A stretch of 64,000 nt of DNA from Actinostola sp. cb2023 (GCA_033675265.1 JAUJYZ010000447.1:248001-312000), one strand, 5' to 3'. Numbered from the stretch's first letter, positions 1-11,748 are shown. Notes: generated by a model not told the origin, from the sequence alone. Translations and numbers: made by a program.

Positions 1-331
1 TAGCTTCAAGAAACAACGCAATAACCGTGCACGAGAAAGACTTTTTTGACGCGCGTCCACACTAATGCATTTTCCTTAGAAAACACATACATTCCGCTGC
101 TTTTCGGTCAAATTATGGAAAACGCAGTAGTATACATACATGTAAGGGGGGCGCGAACACAGTTTGTCCCATGGGGGCCCCCACCCCCTAGCGGTCCCCT
201 ATCCCTTGATCCTCCAAATCTCAAACACATTTGACTTAGCAAATAAGTAACCTACGCAGCGGCAAAACAAAGAGAGCCCCAGGAACGGCAACAGGGTTTC
301 GTAACTTTCTCATAGAGGCTGACCCATTACT
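1..331. other. Non-coding flank
   Basis: AT-moderate sequence with a short C/G-rich patch near 160-200. The only open frames are short and unrecognised. I see no gene, RNA or repeat here. Confidence 0.5.
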
Positions 332-3300
332 ATGGAGGGGGGATCTGGTCATAAATGCCATTGGATCGTACCTCATGCCATTCGTTCGTAACCTCCTCGC
401 CATTGGATCGTGCCATTCGTTCGTAACCTCCTTGCCATTGGATCGTACCTCATGCCATTCGTTCGTAACCTCCTTGCCATTGGATCGTACATCATGCCAT
501 TCGTTCGTAACCTTGACATTGGATCGTGCCATTCGTTCGTAACCTCGTTGTCATTGGATCGTACATCATGCCATTCGTTCGTAACCTTGACATTGGATCG
601 TGCCATTCGTTCGTAACCTTGCCATTGGATCGTACCTCATGCCATTCGTTCGTAACCTTGACATTGGATCGTACCTCGTGCTATTCGTTCGTAATCTCCT
701 TGCCATTGGATCGTACCTCATGCCATTCGTTCGTAACCTCCTTGTCATTGGATCGTACCTCCTGCCATTCGTTCGTAACCTCCTTGCCATTGGATCGTAC
801 CTCATGCCATTCGTTCGTAACCTACTTGCCATTGGATCGTACCTCATGCCATTCGTTCGTAACCTCCTTGCCATTGGATCGTACCTCATGCCATTCGTTC
901 GTAACCTACTTGCCATTGGATCGTACCTCATGCCATTCGTTCGTAACCTCCTTGCCATTGGATCGTACCTCATGCCATTCGTTCGTAACCTCCTTGCCAT
1001 TGGATCGTACCTCATGCCACTGATTCGTTCCTAACCTCCTTGCCATTGGATCGTACCTCATGCCATTCGTTCGTAACCTTGCCATTCGTTCGTAACCTTG
1101 ACATTCGTTCGTAACCTCCTTGACATTCGTTCGTAACCTCCTTGACATTGGATCATACCTCGTGCCATTCGTTCGTAACCTTGCTATTGGATCGTACCTC
1201 ATGCCATTCGTTCGTAACCTCCTTGCCATTGGATCGTACCTTATGCCATTCGTTCGTAACCTTGCCATTCGTTCGTAACCTCCTTGCCATTCGTTAGTAA
1301 CCTCCTTGCCATTGGATCGTACCTCGTACCATTCGTTCGTACGAACGAATAGCATGAGGTACGATCCAATGTCAAGGAGGTTACGAACGAATGGCACGAG
1401 GTACGATCCAATGGCAAGGAGGTTACGAACGAATGGCATGAGGTACGATACAATGTCAAGGAGGTTACGAACGAATGGCAAGGAGGTTACGAACGAATGG
1501 CATGAGGTACGATCCAATGGCAAGGAGGTTACGAACGAATGGCAAGGTTACGAACGAATGGCATGAGGTACGATCCAATGGCAAGGAGGTTACGAACGAA
1601 TGGCATGAGGTACGATCCAATGTCAAGGAGGTTACGAACGAATGGCATGAGGTACGCTCCAATGTCAAGGAGGTTACAACGAATGGCATGAGGTACGATC
1701 CAATGTCAAGGAGGTTACGAACGAATGGCATGAGGTACGATCCAATGTCAAGGAGGTTACGAACGAATGGCATGAGGTACGCTCCAATGTCAAGGAGGTT
1801 ACAACGAATGGCATGAGGTACGATCCAATGTCAAGGAGGTTACGAACGAATGGCAAGGAGGTTACGAACGAATGGCATGAGGTACGATCCAATGTCAAGG
1901 AGGTTACGAACGAATGGCATGAGGTACGATCCAATGTCAAGGAGGTTACGAACGAATGGCAAGGAGGTTACGAACGAATGGCATGAGGTACGATCCAATG
2001 GCAAGGAGGTTACGAACGAATGGCATGAGGTACGATACAATGTCAAGGAGGTTACGAACGAATGGCAAGGTTACGAACGAATGGCATGAGGTACGATCCA
2101 ATGGCAAGGAGGTTACGAACGAATGGCAAGGTTACGAACGAATGGCATGAGGTACGATCCAATGGCAAGGAGGTTACGAACGAATGGCATGAGGTACGAT
2201 CCAATGTCAAGGAGGTTACGAACGAATGGCATGAGGTACGCTCCAATGTCAAGGAGGTTACAACGAATGGCATGAGGTACGATCCAATGTCAAGGAGGTT
2301 ACGAACGAATGGCATGAGGTACGATCCAATGTCAAGGAGGTTACGAACGAATGGCATGAGGTACGCTCCAATGTCAATGAGGTTACAACGAATGGCATGA
2401 GGTACGATCCAATGTCAAGGAGGTTACGAACGAATGGAATGAGGTACGATCCAATGTCAAGGAGGTTACGAACGAATGGCAATGAGGTACGAACGAATGG
2501 CATGAGGTACGTCAATGTCAAGGAGGTTACGAACGAATGGCATGAGGTACGATCCAATGTCAAGGAGGTTACGAACGAATGGCAAGGAGGTTACGAACGA
2601 ATGGCAAGGAGGTTACGAACGAATGGCATGAGGTACGATCCAATGGCAAGGAGGTTACGAACGAATGGCATGAGGTACGATCCAATGTCAAGGAGGTTAC
2701 GAACGAATGGCAAGGAGGTTACGAACGAATGGCAAGGAGGTTACGAACGAATGGCATGAGGTACGATCCAATGTCAAGGAGGTTACGAACGAATGGCATG
2801 AGGTACGATCCAATGTCAAGGAGGTTACGAACGAATGGCAAGGAGGTTACGAACGAATGGCATGAGGTACGATCCAATGTCAAGGAGGTTACGAACGAAT
2901 GGCATGAGGTACGATCCAATGTCAAGGAGGTTACGAACGAATGGCAAGGAGGTTACGAACGAATGGCAAGGAGGTTACGAACGAATGGCATGAGGTACGA
3001 TCCAATGGCAAGGAGGTTACGAACGAATGGCATGAGGTACGATCCAATGTCAAGGAGGTTACGAACGAATGGCAAGGAGGTTACGAACGAATGGCAAGGA
3101 GGTTACGAACGAATGGCATGAGGTACGATCCAATGTCAAGGAGGTTACGAACGAATGGCATGAGGTACGATCCAATGTCAAGGAGGTTACGAACGAATGG
3201 CATGAGGTACGATCCAATGTCAAGGAGGTTACGAACGAATGGCAAGGAGGTTACGAACGAATGGCAAGGAGGTTACGAACGAATGGCATGAGGTACGATC

Positions 3301-3376
3301 CAATGGAAAGGAGGTTACGAACGAATGGCATGAGGTACGATACAATGGCATTGATGACGAGATCACCCCTCCAACG
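332..3376. repeat. 3-kb inverted minisatellite (giant palindrome)
   Basis: A roughly 42-bp unit (core ccattggatcgtacctca plus tgccattcgttcgtaacc) is repeated head to tail from about 355. It flips to the reverse complement at a perfect centre between 1340 and 1341 (attcgttcgt|acgaacgaat) and continues to about 3350. Units vary by single substitutions and by loss of the ggatcgtacctcatgccatt half. The non-repeat edges also match in inverse (334-360 against about 3346-3372), so the whole block is one palindrome with unequal arms of about 1.0 and 2.0 kb. Open frames through it are an artefact of a unit length divisible by three. Confidence 0.95.
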
Positions 3377-4085
3377 AATCGAGGGCAAAGTGATCACAAC
3401 TCCTCCCCCCGAAAAAAAACTGCCTGGGAGCCCATGGGGACCCTGGAGTGAGAACTAAATCTGAACGCCATTAAATTGCCCAATAACTCCTTTATTGATT
3501 CGTGAGGCTGCTGTGTACCTCTAGTTGCTGTTAATTCTACATATGTCAATGATGAGCTTCCTGTTTGTATAGATAAACGTTTCGTTACATTTCAAGAGCT
3601 TTTGATATGGAAATGCCTTGAGTTATTGTGTAGCCGACTTCTTTCTCGATCCAATCTTTCCAGCTGTTGCAACGCCCTCTACTTCTGGTCGATTTTTGTA
3701 GTGATACCTCGAAAATGAAATCCAACGACCCAACTGAAAAGTGTGAAGTAGAAAGCCAGCTAGTGTTATAATGGCTAAGGCCTAGTCAGTCAGACGTCGT
3801 GCTAATCATAAGCCGTTCTTAATATAATCACTTCAAAAGAAGCGTTAGCCGCCTCATTATCTATTGTTTTAAATGAGAACGACTCATGATTAGCACGACG
3901 GCTGAACTTGGCCTAAGTCTTTGAACTCCCAGTTTGACCTCCCAACTAGCTTGCGACTATGGGAGGGGTGGTATGCATTCTTAGCTTCAGTGTCGCTAAT
4001 TGGTGTCTAAAATCAAACCGAAACAAATTAACAAACTGATGTATTATAGATTTACGTCATACAATATAAACATCAGGAAGTTATC
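3377..4085. other. Intergenic, no gene
   Basis: No coding signal. It holds one short inverted repeat (3774-3918) and otherwise unremarkable AT-rich sequence leading into the LINE fragment. Confidence 0.5.
3774..3918. mobile_element. Short inverted-repeat MITE candidate
   Basis: Imperfect arms of about 45 bp (ctaaggcctagtcagtcag... and ...gcctaag) both contain cgtcgtgctaatcat. They flank an AT-rich centre of about 50 bp. The target duplication is not clear, so the superfamily is unassigned. Confidence 0.5.
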
Positions 4086-4700
4086 TTGGTTCTACTGGAT
4101 CTGTCATCGGCATTCGACACAATCGACCACTCATTGCTGCTGGAAAGATTACACGACCGTTACGGAATAAGTGGGATAGTACTTCAATGGTTTCAATCTT
4201 ACCTTCTCAACCGTACTCGGTCAGTGAAAATCGGTGATGTTATATCATCTGACAGAACATTGCTTTATGGTGTTCCCCAGGGCTCTGTTCTCGGCCCTCT
4301 TCTGTTTTCACTATTATTTGCTCCCTTGGAAGATGTAACTGATGACACACAACTCTATATTTCCATTGACTCCAAGCAAGATCATCTCAATGCTTCCACT
4401 AGCTAATTGAGTTGTGCATGAAATATATTATCATCTGCATGGTGTACTGCAAATGGCCTTTTGTGTAACCCTGACAAGACCGAGGTTCTCTATCTTACAT
4501 CCAGATACAAGCAATATGATAAGATCGGTCTCAACATGGATGGCACAACTATCACCCCTAAACTGACTGCGCGCAATCTTGGAGTCACTGTAGATCCTCA
4601 TCTTCAAATGACCAACCACATTGAGAACACTTGTAAATCTGCTTATCTTGCATTGAGAAACATAGGCAGGATTAGAAAATACCTTGACCAGGATGACTGA
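4086..4700 (+). pseudogene. CR1/L2-like LINE reverse transcriptase, central part, broken
   Basis: The frame at 4086-4406 has RT motifs VLLDLSSAFDTIDH and YGVPQGSVLGPLLFSL, typical of CR1/L2/jockey-clade non-LTR reverse transcriptases. The stretch that should hold the catalytic YADD is deleted: the frame jumps from APLEDV to TDDTQLYI, losing the first half of the motif, and stops soon after. A second frame at 4461-4700 continues the RT (NPDKTEVL, LGVTVD, thumb region). No start codon or 5' end is present. The copy is dead. It is continuous with the C-terminal piece at 5508 across a Penelope-like insertion. Confidence 0.85.
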
Positions 4701-4790
4701 AAGACTAGGCTTTTATCAAAGCTTGCAACAGCCTACTAGATAAAACAATGGTAAAACAAAATTATTTTAAGTGTCAATTGTATTTTTACA

Positions 4791-4817
4791 GACGTTTCGG
4801 GCATAGCCCTTCATCAG
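4791..4817 (-). ncRNA. Hammerhead ribozyme core
   Basis: Read on the minus strand, CTGATGA is followed by a 4-bp stem II (GGGC-TAT-GCCC), GAAAC and GTC. These are the conserved catalytic-core elements of a minimal hammerhead. Short hammerheads of this form are known from the terminal repeats of Penelope-like elements. I infer the flanking stems I/III are short, as in those elements; cleavage is untested. Confidence 0.8.
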
Positions 4818-4939
4818 TGTGATCAACCGTTGTGTTTACACGTGATTATAATTGAATGCGCGCGCGCTCCGCGAGCTGACTAACAAGAATGGAATTACAG
4901 TGAAATTGAATGGAATAAAGGGTGTACAAGCTATAAAAT

Positions 4940-5455
4940 TTATATATAATGAAAATTAATGTTCATTCCGCGAGGTTGTAATGTTGCCAGTTTATAAATA
5001 AGCTCCATTTCTGTTTGTTTACGCTTCAGTGCAGAACCATGACAGAGCTTAAGTCCCCTCACTCTAATGTCCCTGATAGAATGGCCACCTGAGCTAAAAT
5101 GCTCTGCAACGGGAAAACCGGGAGTCTGTTTCCTTATACTGCGGAGATGTTCGGCAAAGCGTTCTCTTATAGTTCTACCGGTTTCCCCGATGTAGAGCTG
5201 GGGGCATCGACAGCACGATAAAACATATATTACGTTCTCAGTCTTACACGTAAAGTTCTCGCGAATGGTGTACGTCATCTTAGGGGCACGCACCTCAGTA
5301 TCAGGTGTTATGTACTCACAGGTGTGGCATCTTGGATGTCTGCAAGCATTTGAACCAGCTTGCGAAGTGACGCAACCTTCGGTTGTGTGGACGAGGGTAT
5401 CACGTAGACTTTGGTCGCGTCTGTAAGCGACAACAGGTGTATTTTCAAAAATCAC
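4940..5455 (-). CDS. Penelope-type GIY-YIG endonuclease, C-terminal ORF fragment
   Basis: 171 residues with no clear native start. It holds the C-terminal third of a Penelope-like polyprotein: a linker with VVAYRRDQSLRDTLV, a zinc-binding cluster CRHPRCHTC, then the GIY-YIG nuclease with NVIYVLSCCRCPQLYIGETG, R..ER..EHL and a late N in RGMNINF. The domain nicks target DNA for target-primed reverse transcription. The frame is open, so the insertion may be fairly recent, but without RT it is not autonomous. Confidence 0.85.
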   Translation of the reverse strand: MIFENTPVVAYRRDQSLRDTLVHTTEGCVTSQAGSNACRHPRCHTCEYITPDTEVRAPKMTYTIRENFTCKTENVIYVLSCCRCPQLYIGETGRTIRERFAEHLRSIRKQTPGFPVAEHFSSGGHSIRDIRVRGLKLCHGSALKRKQTEMELIYKLATLQPRGMNINFHYI

Positions 5456-5507
5456 CTGAAATCAATCAAGAACTTCTAGTTCATTTTCTATATTAACAGC
5501 CTACTAG

Positions 5508-5918
5508 TTGGGCTACCATCAACAGAAATCGATAAACTCCAACGCGTGCAAAACTCTGCTGCACGACTGGTGGTTAGAGCTAAGAAGAACGATCACATTA
5601 CGATCGATCACATTAAAACGTCTACATTGGTTGCCCGTCACAGCGAGAATTGATTTTAAGATCTTACTGTTGACTTACAAATCTCTCAACGATCGAGCAC
5701 CTGAATATATCAAAGAACTTTTGACAAAATACAAGCCTCAACGCAACCTAAGATCATCTACCCAAAGTCTGCTCACAATACCATCATCAAACTCAAAGAG
5801 CTACGGCGACAGAGCATTCATGGTATCAGCTCCAAAACTTTGGAATTCTATTCCAATACATGTCCGCTCTGCGGAAACTTTATGTAAATTTAAATCATTA
5901 CTCAAAACATTTCTTTAA
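5508..5918 (+). pseudogene. LINE RT C-terminal domain, after the Penelope insertion
   Basis: Continues the LINE interrupted at 4739. LKRLHWLPVTARIDFKI, AP-EYI-KELL, LRSS and WNSIPIHVRSAETLCKFKS-LLKTF are the hallmark tail of CR1/L2-type reverse transcriptases. The first residues are frameshifted against the expected RVQNSAARL-like segment. The frame ends at 5918. The 3' UTR ends near 6031 in an (ATT)n tail, the usual microsatellite terminus of this clade. Confidence 0.85.
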
Positions 5919-6035
5919 AAAAAATATTTTAACTAAATGATAAGACTTTTAAGGTTTATTTTAAATTATTGTAAGAGCGCTGAGACCCAGTGTGGCGCTC
6001 CTAAAGCCATTTTATTATTATTATTATACTAAACG

Positions 6036-7345
6036 GACATGCTATGTCCTCCAGTTTTACGTCATGCAAATAAAGCAGACATGCTATGTCCTCCAGTATC
6101 ACGTCATGCAAATAAAGCAGACATGCTATGTCCTCCAGTATTACGTCATGCAAATAAAGCAGACATGCTATGTCCTCCAGTATTACGTCATGCAAATAAA
6201 GCGGACATGCTATGTCCTCCAGTATCACGTCATGCAAATAAAGCAGACATGCTATTTCCTCCAGTATCACGTCATGCAAATAAAGCGGACATGCTATGTC
6301 CTCCAGTATCACGTCATGCAAATATAATGTCCTCCAGTATCACGTCATGCAAATACAGCGGACATGCTATGTCCTCCAGTATCACGTCATGCAAATAAAG
6401 CAGACATGCTATTTCCTCCAGTATCACGTCCTGCAAATAAAGCAGACATGCTATGTCCTCCAGTATCACGTCATGCAAATAAAGCGGACATGCTATGTCC
6501 TCCAGTATCACGTCATGCAAATAAAGCGGACATGCTATGTCCTCCAGTATCACGTCATGCAAATAAAGCGGACATGCTATGTCCTCCAGTATCACGTCAT
6601 GGAAATAAAGCAGACATGCTATTTCCTCCAGTATCACGTCATGCAAATAAAGCGGACATGCTATGTCCTCCAGTATCACGTCATGTAAATAAAGCAGACA
6701 TGCTATTTCCTCCAGTATCACGTCATGCAAATATAATGTCCTCCAGTATCACGTCATGCAAATAAAGCAGACATGCTATGTCCTCCAGTATTATGTCATG
6801 CAAATAAAGCGGACATGCTATGTCCTCCAGTATCACGTCGTGTAAATAAAGCGGACATGCTATGTCCTCCAGTATCACGTCATGCAAATAAAGCAGACAT
6901 GCTATTTCCTCCAGTATCACGTCATGCAAATAAAGCGGACATGCTATGTCCTCCAGTATCACGTCATGCAAATATAATGTCCTCCAGTATCACGTCATGC
7001 AAATAAAGCAGACATGCTATGTCCTCCAGTATCACGTCATGCAAATATAATGTCCTCCAGTATCACGTCATGCAAATAAAGCAGACATGCTATGTCCTCC
7101 AGTATTACGTCATGCAAATAAAGCGGACATGCTATGTCCTCCAGTATCACGTCATGCAAATAAAGCGGACATGCTATTTCCTCCAGTATCACGTCATGCA
7201 AATAAAGCGGACATGCTATGTCCTCCAGTATCACGTCATGAAAATAAAGCAGACATGCTATGTCCTCCAGTATTACGTCATGCAAATAAAGCGGACATGC
7301 TATGTCCTCCAGTATCACGTCATGGAAATAAAGCGGACATGCCAT
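6036..7345. repeat. 42-bp minisatellite with CRE-like and octamer motifs
   Basis: About 31 tandem units (core acatgctatgtcctccagta then tcacgtcatgcaaataaagc). A few are shortened to a 24-bp form lacking the aagcggacatgct part. Nearly every unit holds ACGTCA next to ATGCAAAT. Because the unit is 42 bp all frames stay open; the apparent proteins are not credible genes. Confidence 0.95.
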
Positions 7346-8068
7346 GTCCTCAAAATTAGACAGTATGAAAAGTGATAGTTTCAAAGAAAATTACAAATCG
7401 TGCCTACCTCAACAATGGGTGCCTTCAGATGTCGCATTAGTCTTTCGTCTGTCAATAAATCGTAACCTTTATCATCTCGTTTACGGGCTGCTCGAGGTTT
7501 CTTTCGTTTTGGCTCTCGGCTCTCTCTCAGTTGCACTAATTAAGCTCTGCTATTAGCCGGTTTGGACTTGTTTTTCAGATTTCTCCCTGATTTTTTTCAG
7601 GCATTATCTGATGCTGGGTCTTTTCCCTTAACTCGCTGTAGGACGTTTTGAGAGCATCGTAACTGACCAAGGCATTCTACAATAATCGTCTTAGTCGTCT
7701 GTTAGACTATCGTCTACGACGAGAGAATAATTTCATGAAAAAATACTATAAAAATCGTTGAAAATGAAGCTTATTTTGTAGTTCGTCAGAGAGAAAGAAA
7801 TCCGCCACTGTCGACCGGACTGAGCTCCATCTCGAGAAAAATGAGCGCTGAAGCACTGCTACGCATTCTAAACAGCCACAATCAATAGCATAGCAAAACG
7901 TAATTGCCCTGAAATATACCAGTTTGCTAGAATATTCAAGAAGATTCGAACATCGAGAAATCGAACTAAAGCATGCTCGTGTTGTTTCAGATGCTGTTCT
8001 ACAGCATCATCGACCTTACCATATGTCCGATTTCGAGAGAGAAATCTTTGAAAAAGCCAGAGATACGA
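7346..8068. other. Intergenic, no recognised gene
   Basis: An open stretch at 7924-8124 (plus) encodes a charged, helical-looking 66-residue peptide (SDFEREIFEKARDTIKAL) that I do not recognise. It may be a fragment of the eroded element to the right. Nothing else supported. Confidence 0.35.
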
Positions 8069-8539
8069 TCAAGGCACTCGAGAAACGAGGTCGAACAAAA
8101 GTAAACAGACCCGCTCTGGATTGAAACCGTTGATCAATGAAAATTCTTCTCCGACCGGGCCGAAGCCGGTGATGGCATTCGCAAGGCTCCCCACGGACAG
8201 GAGGACTGTCACACTACCTGTGATTAGCGAAGCCTTGTGGAGTCCCGAGTGAGATCGTTTGTACTTATTGAGGACCTGCGTGCTCATAGTGGCTGAGCTC
8301 TGTTTCGATAGACGTCTGAACACCGCTATCTTTTTCAAGCGGTAGTTCTCGACACCCCCGATCCTCGATCCGATTCTCGGAAGGGGGAGGTGTAGGTAGA
8401 GGGAGTCGCTCGCCATGATTACAAATGAAGTCAGGTGATCTCTAATACTAAGCGCAGCGGTCGGCCATTGAGGTATACCACACTGTCCGCACCTGCGAAG
8501 GTTGTGAACATACTCCAGGAATCTTGCTTTTGTGCGCAA
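8069..8539 (-). CDS. Unrecognised ORF with hydrophobic C-terminal half
   Basis: 156 residues. The N-terminal half is basic (SRIGGVENYRLKKIAVFRRL). The second half is glycine/serine-rich and hydrophobic (SLITGSVTVLLSVGSLANAI), resembling a membrane segment. I do not recognise the family. A diverged copy of its middle part lies just to the right (8660-8960), which suggests decayed mobile-element coding DNA. No promoter is visible. Confidence 0.3.
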   Translation of the reverse strand: MRTKARFLEYVHNLRRCGQCGIPQWPTAALSIRDHLTSFVIMASDSLYLHLPLPRIGSRIGGVENYRLKKIAVFRRLSKQSSATMSTQVLNKYKRSHSGLHKASLITGSVTVLLSVGSLANAITGFGPVGEEFSLINGFNPERVCLLLFDLVSRVP

Positions 8540-8960
8540 TGAAGTGGGGGTGCGTATAACACTATCTCCGCACTTGGTGTTGGGGCGTCCGACCTCGCGA
8601 AGATATCAGTTCTTTGAGCGACACCCTAGCGAACCAGAGTAACCACCGAAGAGTCCACGAGATCATAGTGGCCGAGCTCTGTCTCGATAGCCGTTTGGAT
8701 ATCGGCTATATTTTTCAAACGATAGTCCTCGACACCCTCCCGATCGTCGCACTGATTCTCGGAAGGGGGAGGGGTGGGTAGAGGGAGTCGCTCGCCATGA
8801 TTACAAATAAAGTCAGGTGATCTCTAATACCACACCGTCTGCACTGCCTTTAACACGAATGCAAAGGTTGTGAACATACTCAACGGATCTTGCTTTTGTG
8901 CGCAATGGAGTCGAGGGTGCGTAAGTCACTTTCTCCGCACTTATTGCTGGCGCGTCCAAC
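8270..8960. repeat. Diverged tandem duplication, about 385-bp period
   Basis: The segment with ctcatagtggctgagctctg and ggaagggggagg then tagagggagtcgctcgccatg (about 8277-8420) recurs at about 8665-8805. Further matches run to gcgcaatgaagt/gcgcaatggagt. Rough identity by eye is 85 percent, so the duplication is old. Confidence 0.7.
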
Positions 8961-9253
8961 CTCGCCAAGATATCAGCTCTTTCAGCGACAGCCTCTGGGC
9001 TTTTAAGCCCTCACTATTAAGGCTCTCGTTGAAAGAGCTTCACACTGACCTAGAGGCCTTATCAAACGGCCCTCAAAGTCACTCCGCAGCACTCTTTCAT
9101 CATCGATCTCCTCAACAGCTTTCAAGAGACGCTTTACCAAGCATCTCAAGCCCATCAGAGTATATTCTTAATGGCTCTCAGGGCCTGACCTCCACGTACT
9201 TTTGGTCTCAACAGCTGAATCTCGAGTTATGATGTGCAACGTCTGGCTGCGGC

Positions 9254-9640
9254 GTGGCTTGGGATATGCTTGACATGCTTGACATGCTCGACACGCAGTT
9301 AGCGTGCTTCTTTTGTTTCCATGTGCTGTTCACCATCCGACAGATCCTAACACAGCTAAAGAGTCCTCCCCCCTGGGAGGACAATTTCGACTACCAAAAG
9401 AATCACTACTCGGAGGCGGGCTTACAAGCTCTTTCCAATGAGTTCAATCTCAAAAATCCTCCTGACTTTCGTTTCATGGGGGAAAGCACGACTGATGATA
9501 TCTATTTGGTGGAATGGAAGGGCGATCTATACAATAGCACCCACAAGAATCACCGGCAATACGATTGGTTCGTACAACAAAAGGGGCTCGGCTTAGCGAA
9601 ACAGCAGGCCTCGCACCGTTGAATCGGATCATCGAAGCCT
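9254..9640 (+). other. Eroded open frame, unknown
   Basis: About 120 codons with protein-like composition (YQKNHYSEAGLQALSNEF, DDIYLVEWKGDLYNSTHKNH). The frame opens in low-complexity MLDMLDMLD, so the true start is lost. It lies among fragments I attribute to an old Polinton-like element, but I cannot assign a function. The stretch from 9640 to 10160 holds only shadow frames. Confidence 0.25.
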
Positions 9641-10161
9641 ACGTCTACTGTGTCCTATCTGCGAAGGGCGACACGCGGACAAGCACTTCCGGCAGCTGAG
9701 GAGGAGCAGTCGAGACAAAACAGGCATTTGCCTCACGCTTTGAGTCCGTCGGCGCTAAGCAACGACATCGCCTCCAGCATCCAGCATCCAGCACTTTCAG
9801 ACGAAATCCGTCTTCTTCAATTCGTGTCCCCAGGTCTTTGGCTGATGCCAACTCGGCTCATTATCAACGAAGGGGTCATCTATAGATACAACAACAACCT
9901 CCGAAAGGCGACTCCACAAATGACCCTTGGCGTCAACATTCATGTGAACACAGCCACTGCATGCCCCAAGCACATCCCACCCCTACAGGGGTCCCACCAC
10001 AAGCAATCAGTTCCAGCGCCAAGGCGCGGACCTTCCCCGTGGTCTCGCCGCCATGTTACTTGGCCAGGGCAAAGTGCGGTTTCACCCCAACCATCAGCTC
10101 ACGAGACAAATCTCGTCATGGTGGGCCTTGTCGCCACCAGCGTTGGTTGGTGGGTGTTCCG

Positions 10162-10461
10162 CTAACGCCGTCGTTTCTTCATCGACTCGACGAGCCACAC
10201 GACGACCGCAACGATCAGCAGCCAGGCGTTTTTGGCTAGGAAACCGACCGCCTTCCCAGCCGCTCGAAGTGGAAAGCTCGCGATAGCACCGATGGCACCA
10301 GGGAGGTCGAGGAGTCCCCGAGTACTTTTGCCCAGCGTCTTTAGCCCGTCCCTGACTCCTCTCGCTAAGAGGCTGGTCGTTTGAACAAAGCAGTTACGAT
10401 CGCGCCGATGACGGCGCCGGCCGCGAGGGTCAGCGTGACTATAGTGTGATATCGACACCAT
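10162..10461 (-). CDS. Small basic protein with C-terminal membrane segment
   Basis: 99 codons from an ATG at 10461. An Arg/His-rich N-terminus precedes an amphipathic glycine/alanine-rich middle (LLDLPGAIGAIASFPLRAAG). Then comes one strong hydrophobic helix, LLIVAVVVWLV, capped by ESMKKRRR. The pattern fits a tail-anchored membrane or membrane-active virion peptide. Given the fossil polymerase nearby it may belong to the same old element. Family not recognised. Confidence 0.35.
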   Translation of the reverse strand: MVSISHYSHADPRGRRRHRRDRNCFVQTTSLLARGVRDGLKTLGKSTRGLLDLPGAIGAIASFPLRAAGKAVGFLAKNAWLLIVAVVVWLVESMKKRRR

Positions 10462-10829
10462 ATTTTTTGAAGATTCGTTTGACTCGCTCTCGCAGTCATG
10501 CGCTCTTCGATATATCTCCCGCTCCCATAATAGTAATAGCGTTTATTTAAACACGATGAAATTACAGCACGGCTGGTTTGGTCGATACTGACGTTCGCTC
10601 ACAGCTTCTCTGTCTTTTCACTGGCCTCGAGATCGCGTAGGACGGCCTCAGCCTGGAGGATGGCCACCGAGTTTCGGTCCATAACTGCATCATTTTGTTC
10701 TGTAAGTTCCGTATTTGAGGGCCCTAACGCGTCTCTGATTGTTTTCGGCAGTTTGGGGTCCAGTTCGCCGTCTGTAAATAAGGGTAAAGCAGAGGTATAT
10801 ATTCCGCCTGCGCACTATCCCATTGGTCT

Positions 10830-11015
10830 CTAGCGGTCCATAAATGGTCTCGGAGCGGTTTGGATAATGAGCCCAATCTCCCCTATCCGCGCTTCCCAAC
10901 TGTCTCGGGTTTCCTTTTCTCCTGGTCGCAAGAGCTGGCACTCATCGGCAATTGGGTCGTTCATGTCCGCACGCCCTTCCCCGGTGGTGGGATCGAAATC
11001 AGGTTCGCTTTCCAT
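10830..11015 (-). CDS. Short acidic ORF, unknown
   Basis: 61 codons from the ATG at 11015, acidic (ESEPDFDPTTGEGRADMNDP) with a C-terminal IGEIGLIIQTAPRPF segment. I do not recognise it. Between this ORF and the LINE tail at 11601, an (ATT)n tail at about 11410 marks another retroelement 3' end. A further eroded plus-strand frame at about 11452-11582 (ENLARPDLVDVLADDLYMAI) is readable. Confidence 0.25.
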   Translation of the reverse strand: MESEPDFDPTTGEGRADMNDPIADECQLLRPGEKETRDSWEARIGEIGLIIQTAPRPFMDR

Positions 11016-11600
11016 GTTGAAGACGTGTGTTGGTTGCAATTATGATGGACTACGCCCATATCTCTAAAAGTGTTTGACTCTTTGACTCTTATTATTATTG
11101 CGAGAGGTCCCGAAGCTCCAGGGCTTTTAAGGGCAAACGCGTGACGCACCGCGCGCCTGATGTTCGATAGGACTATCGGTAACCCTGGAGAGACCCTATA
11201 TGTCAATGTGCCTATCAGTTACCGGGAAACACCGCTCTCGTGCCTGCTGGCACGCTAGCGCTCTTGGCCAAAATGGAGTTCACGGGAACAGAGCGGCATG
11301 CCAACAATCGTGTTGTTTCGAATTGTAATCAGTAGTTATTGTATCTAGTGGGCCAAATTGGAAACCAGTATTGTTGTATTGCTGTATTTGTAAACCCACT
11401 TAAGATAAAGATTATTATTATTATTATAATTTGGGATGCTACCTAGTCGCCAGACGATTCATCAAAATCGGGGACAAAACGATCGAAAACCTGGCTAGAC
11501 CGGATCTGGTTGATGTTCTTGCAGATGATCTGTATATGGCGATCAAAAGAGGACCGAGATCACCGATCGGCCGCTGGGGATAGAAACAGTGATGTATAGA

Positions 11601-11706
11601 TCAATCAATCAATCAATCAAAGCTTTTATTTAACAACGGAGTCTCTTCAATACAATATGATTGGTCTCCCAGAGAGCCGTATATATAGATATAAATAATA
11701 ATTTAC

Positions 11707-11748
<42 letters not shown>

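Larger units (their letters stand above)
4740..5494 (-). mobile_element. Penelope-like element fragment with 13-bp target duplication
   Basis: A minus-strand insertion interrupts the LINE. It is flanked by the direct repeat aacagcctactag at 4727-4739 and 5495-5507, which is the target site duplication. It carries the C-terminal GIY-YIG endonuclease part of a Penelope-like polyprotein and a hammerhead ribozyme motif near its 3' end. The RT domain is missing, so this is a 5'-truncated copy. The intact TSD dates it after the LINE insertion. Confidence 0.85.

Noticed and set aside
236..3458. Many open frames in the 42-bp array
   Set aside because: Period divisible by three keeps frames open on both strands; the sequences are pure repeat.
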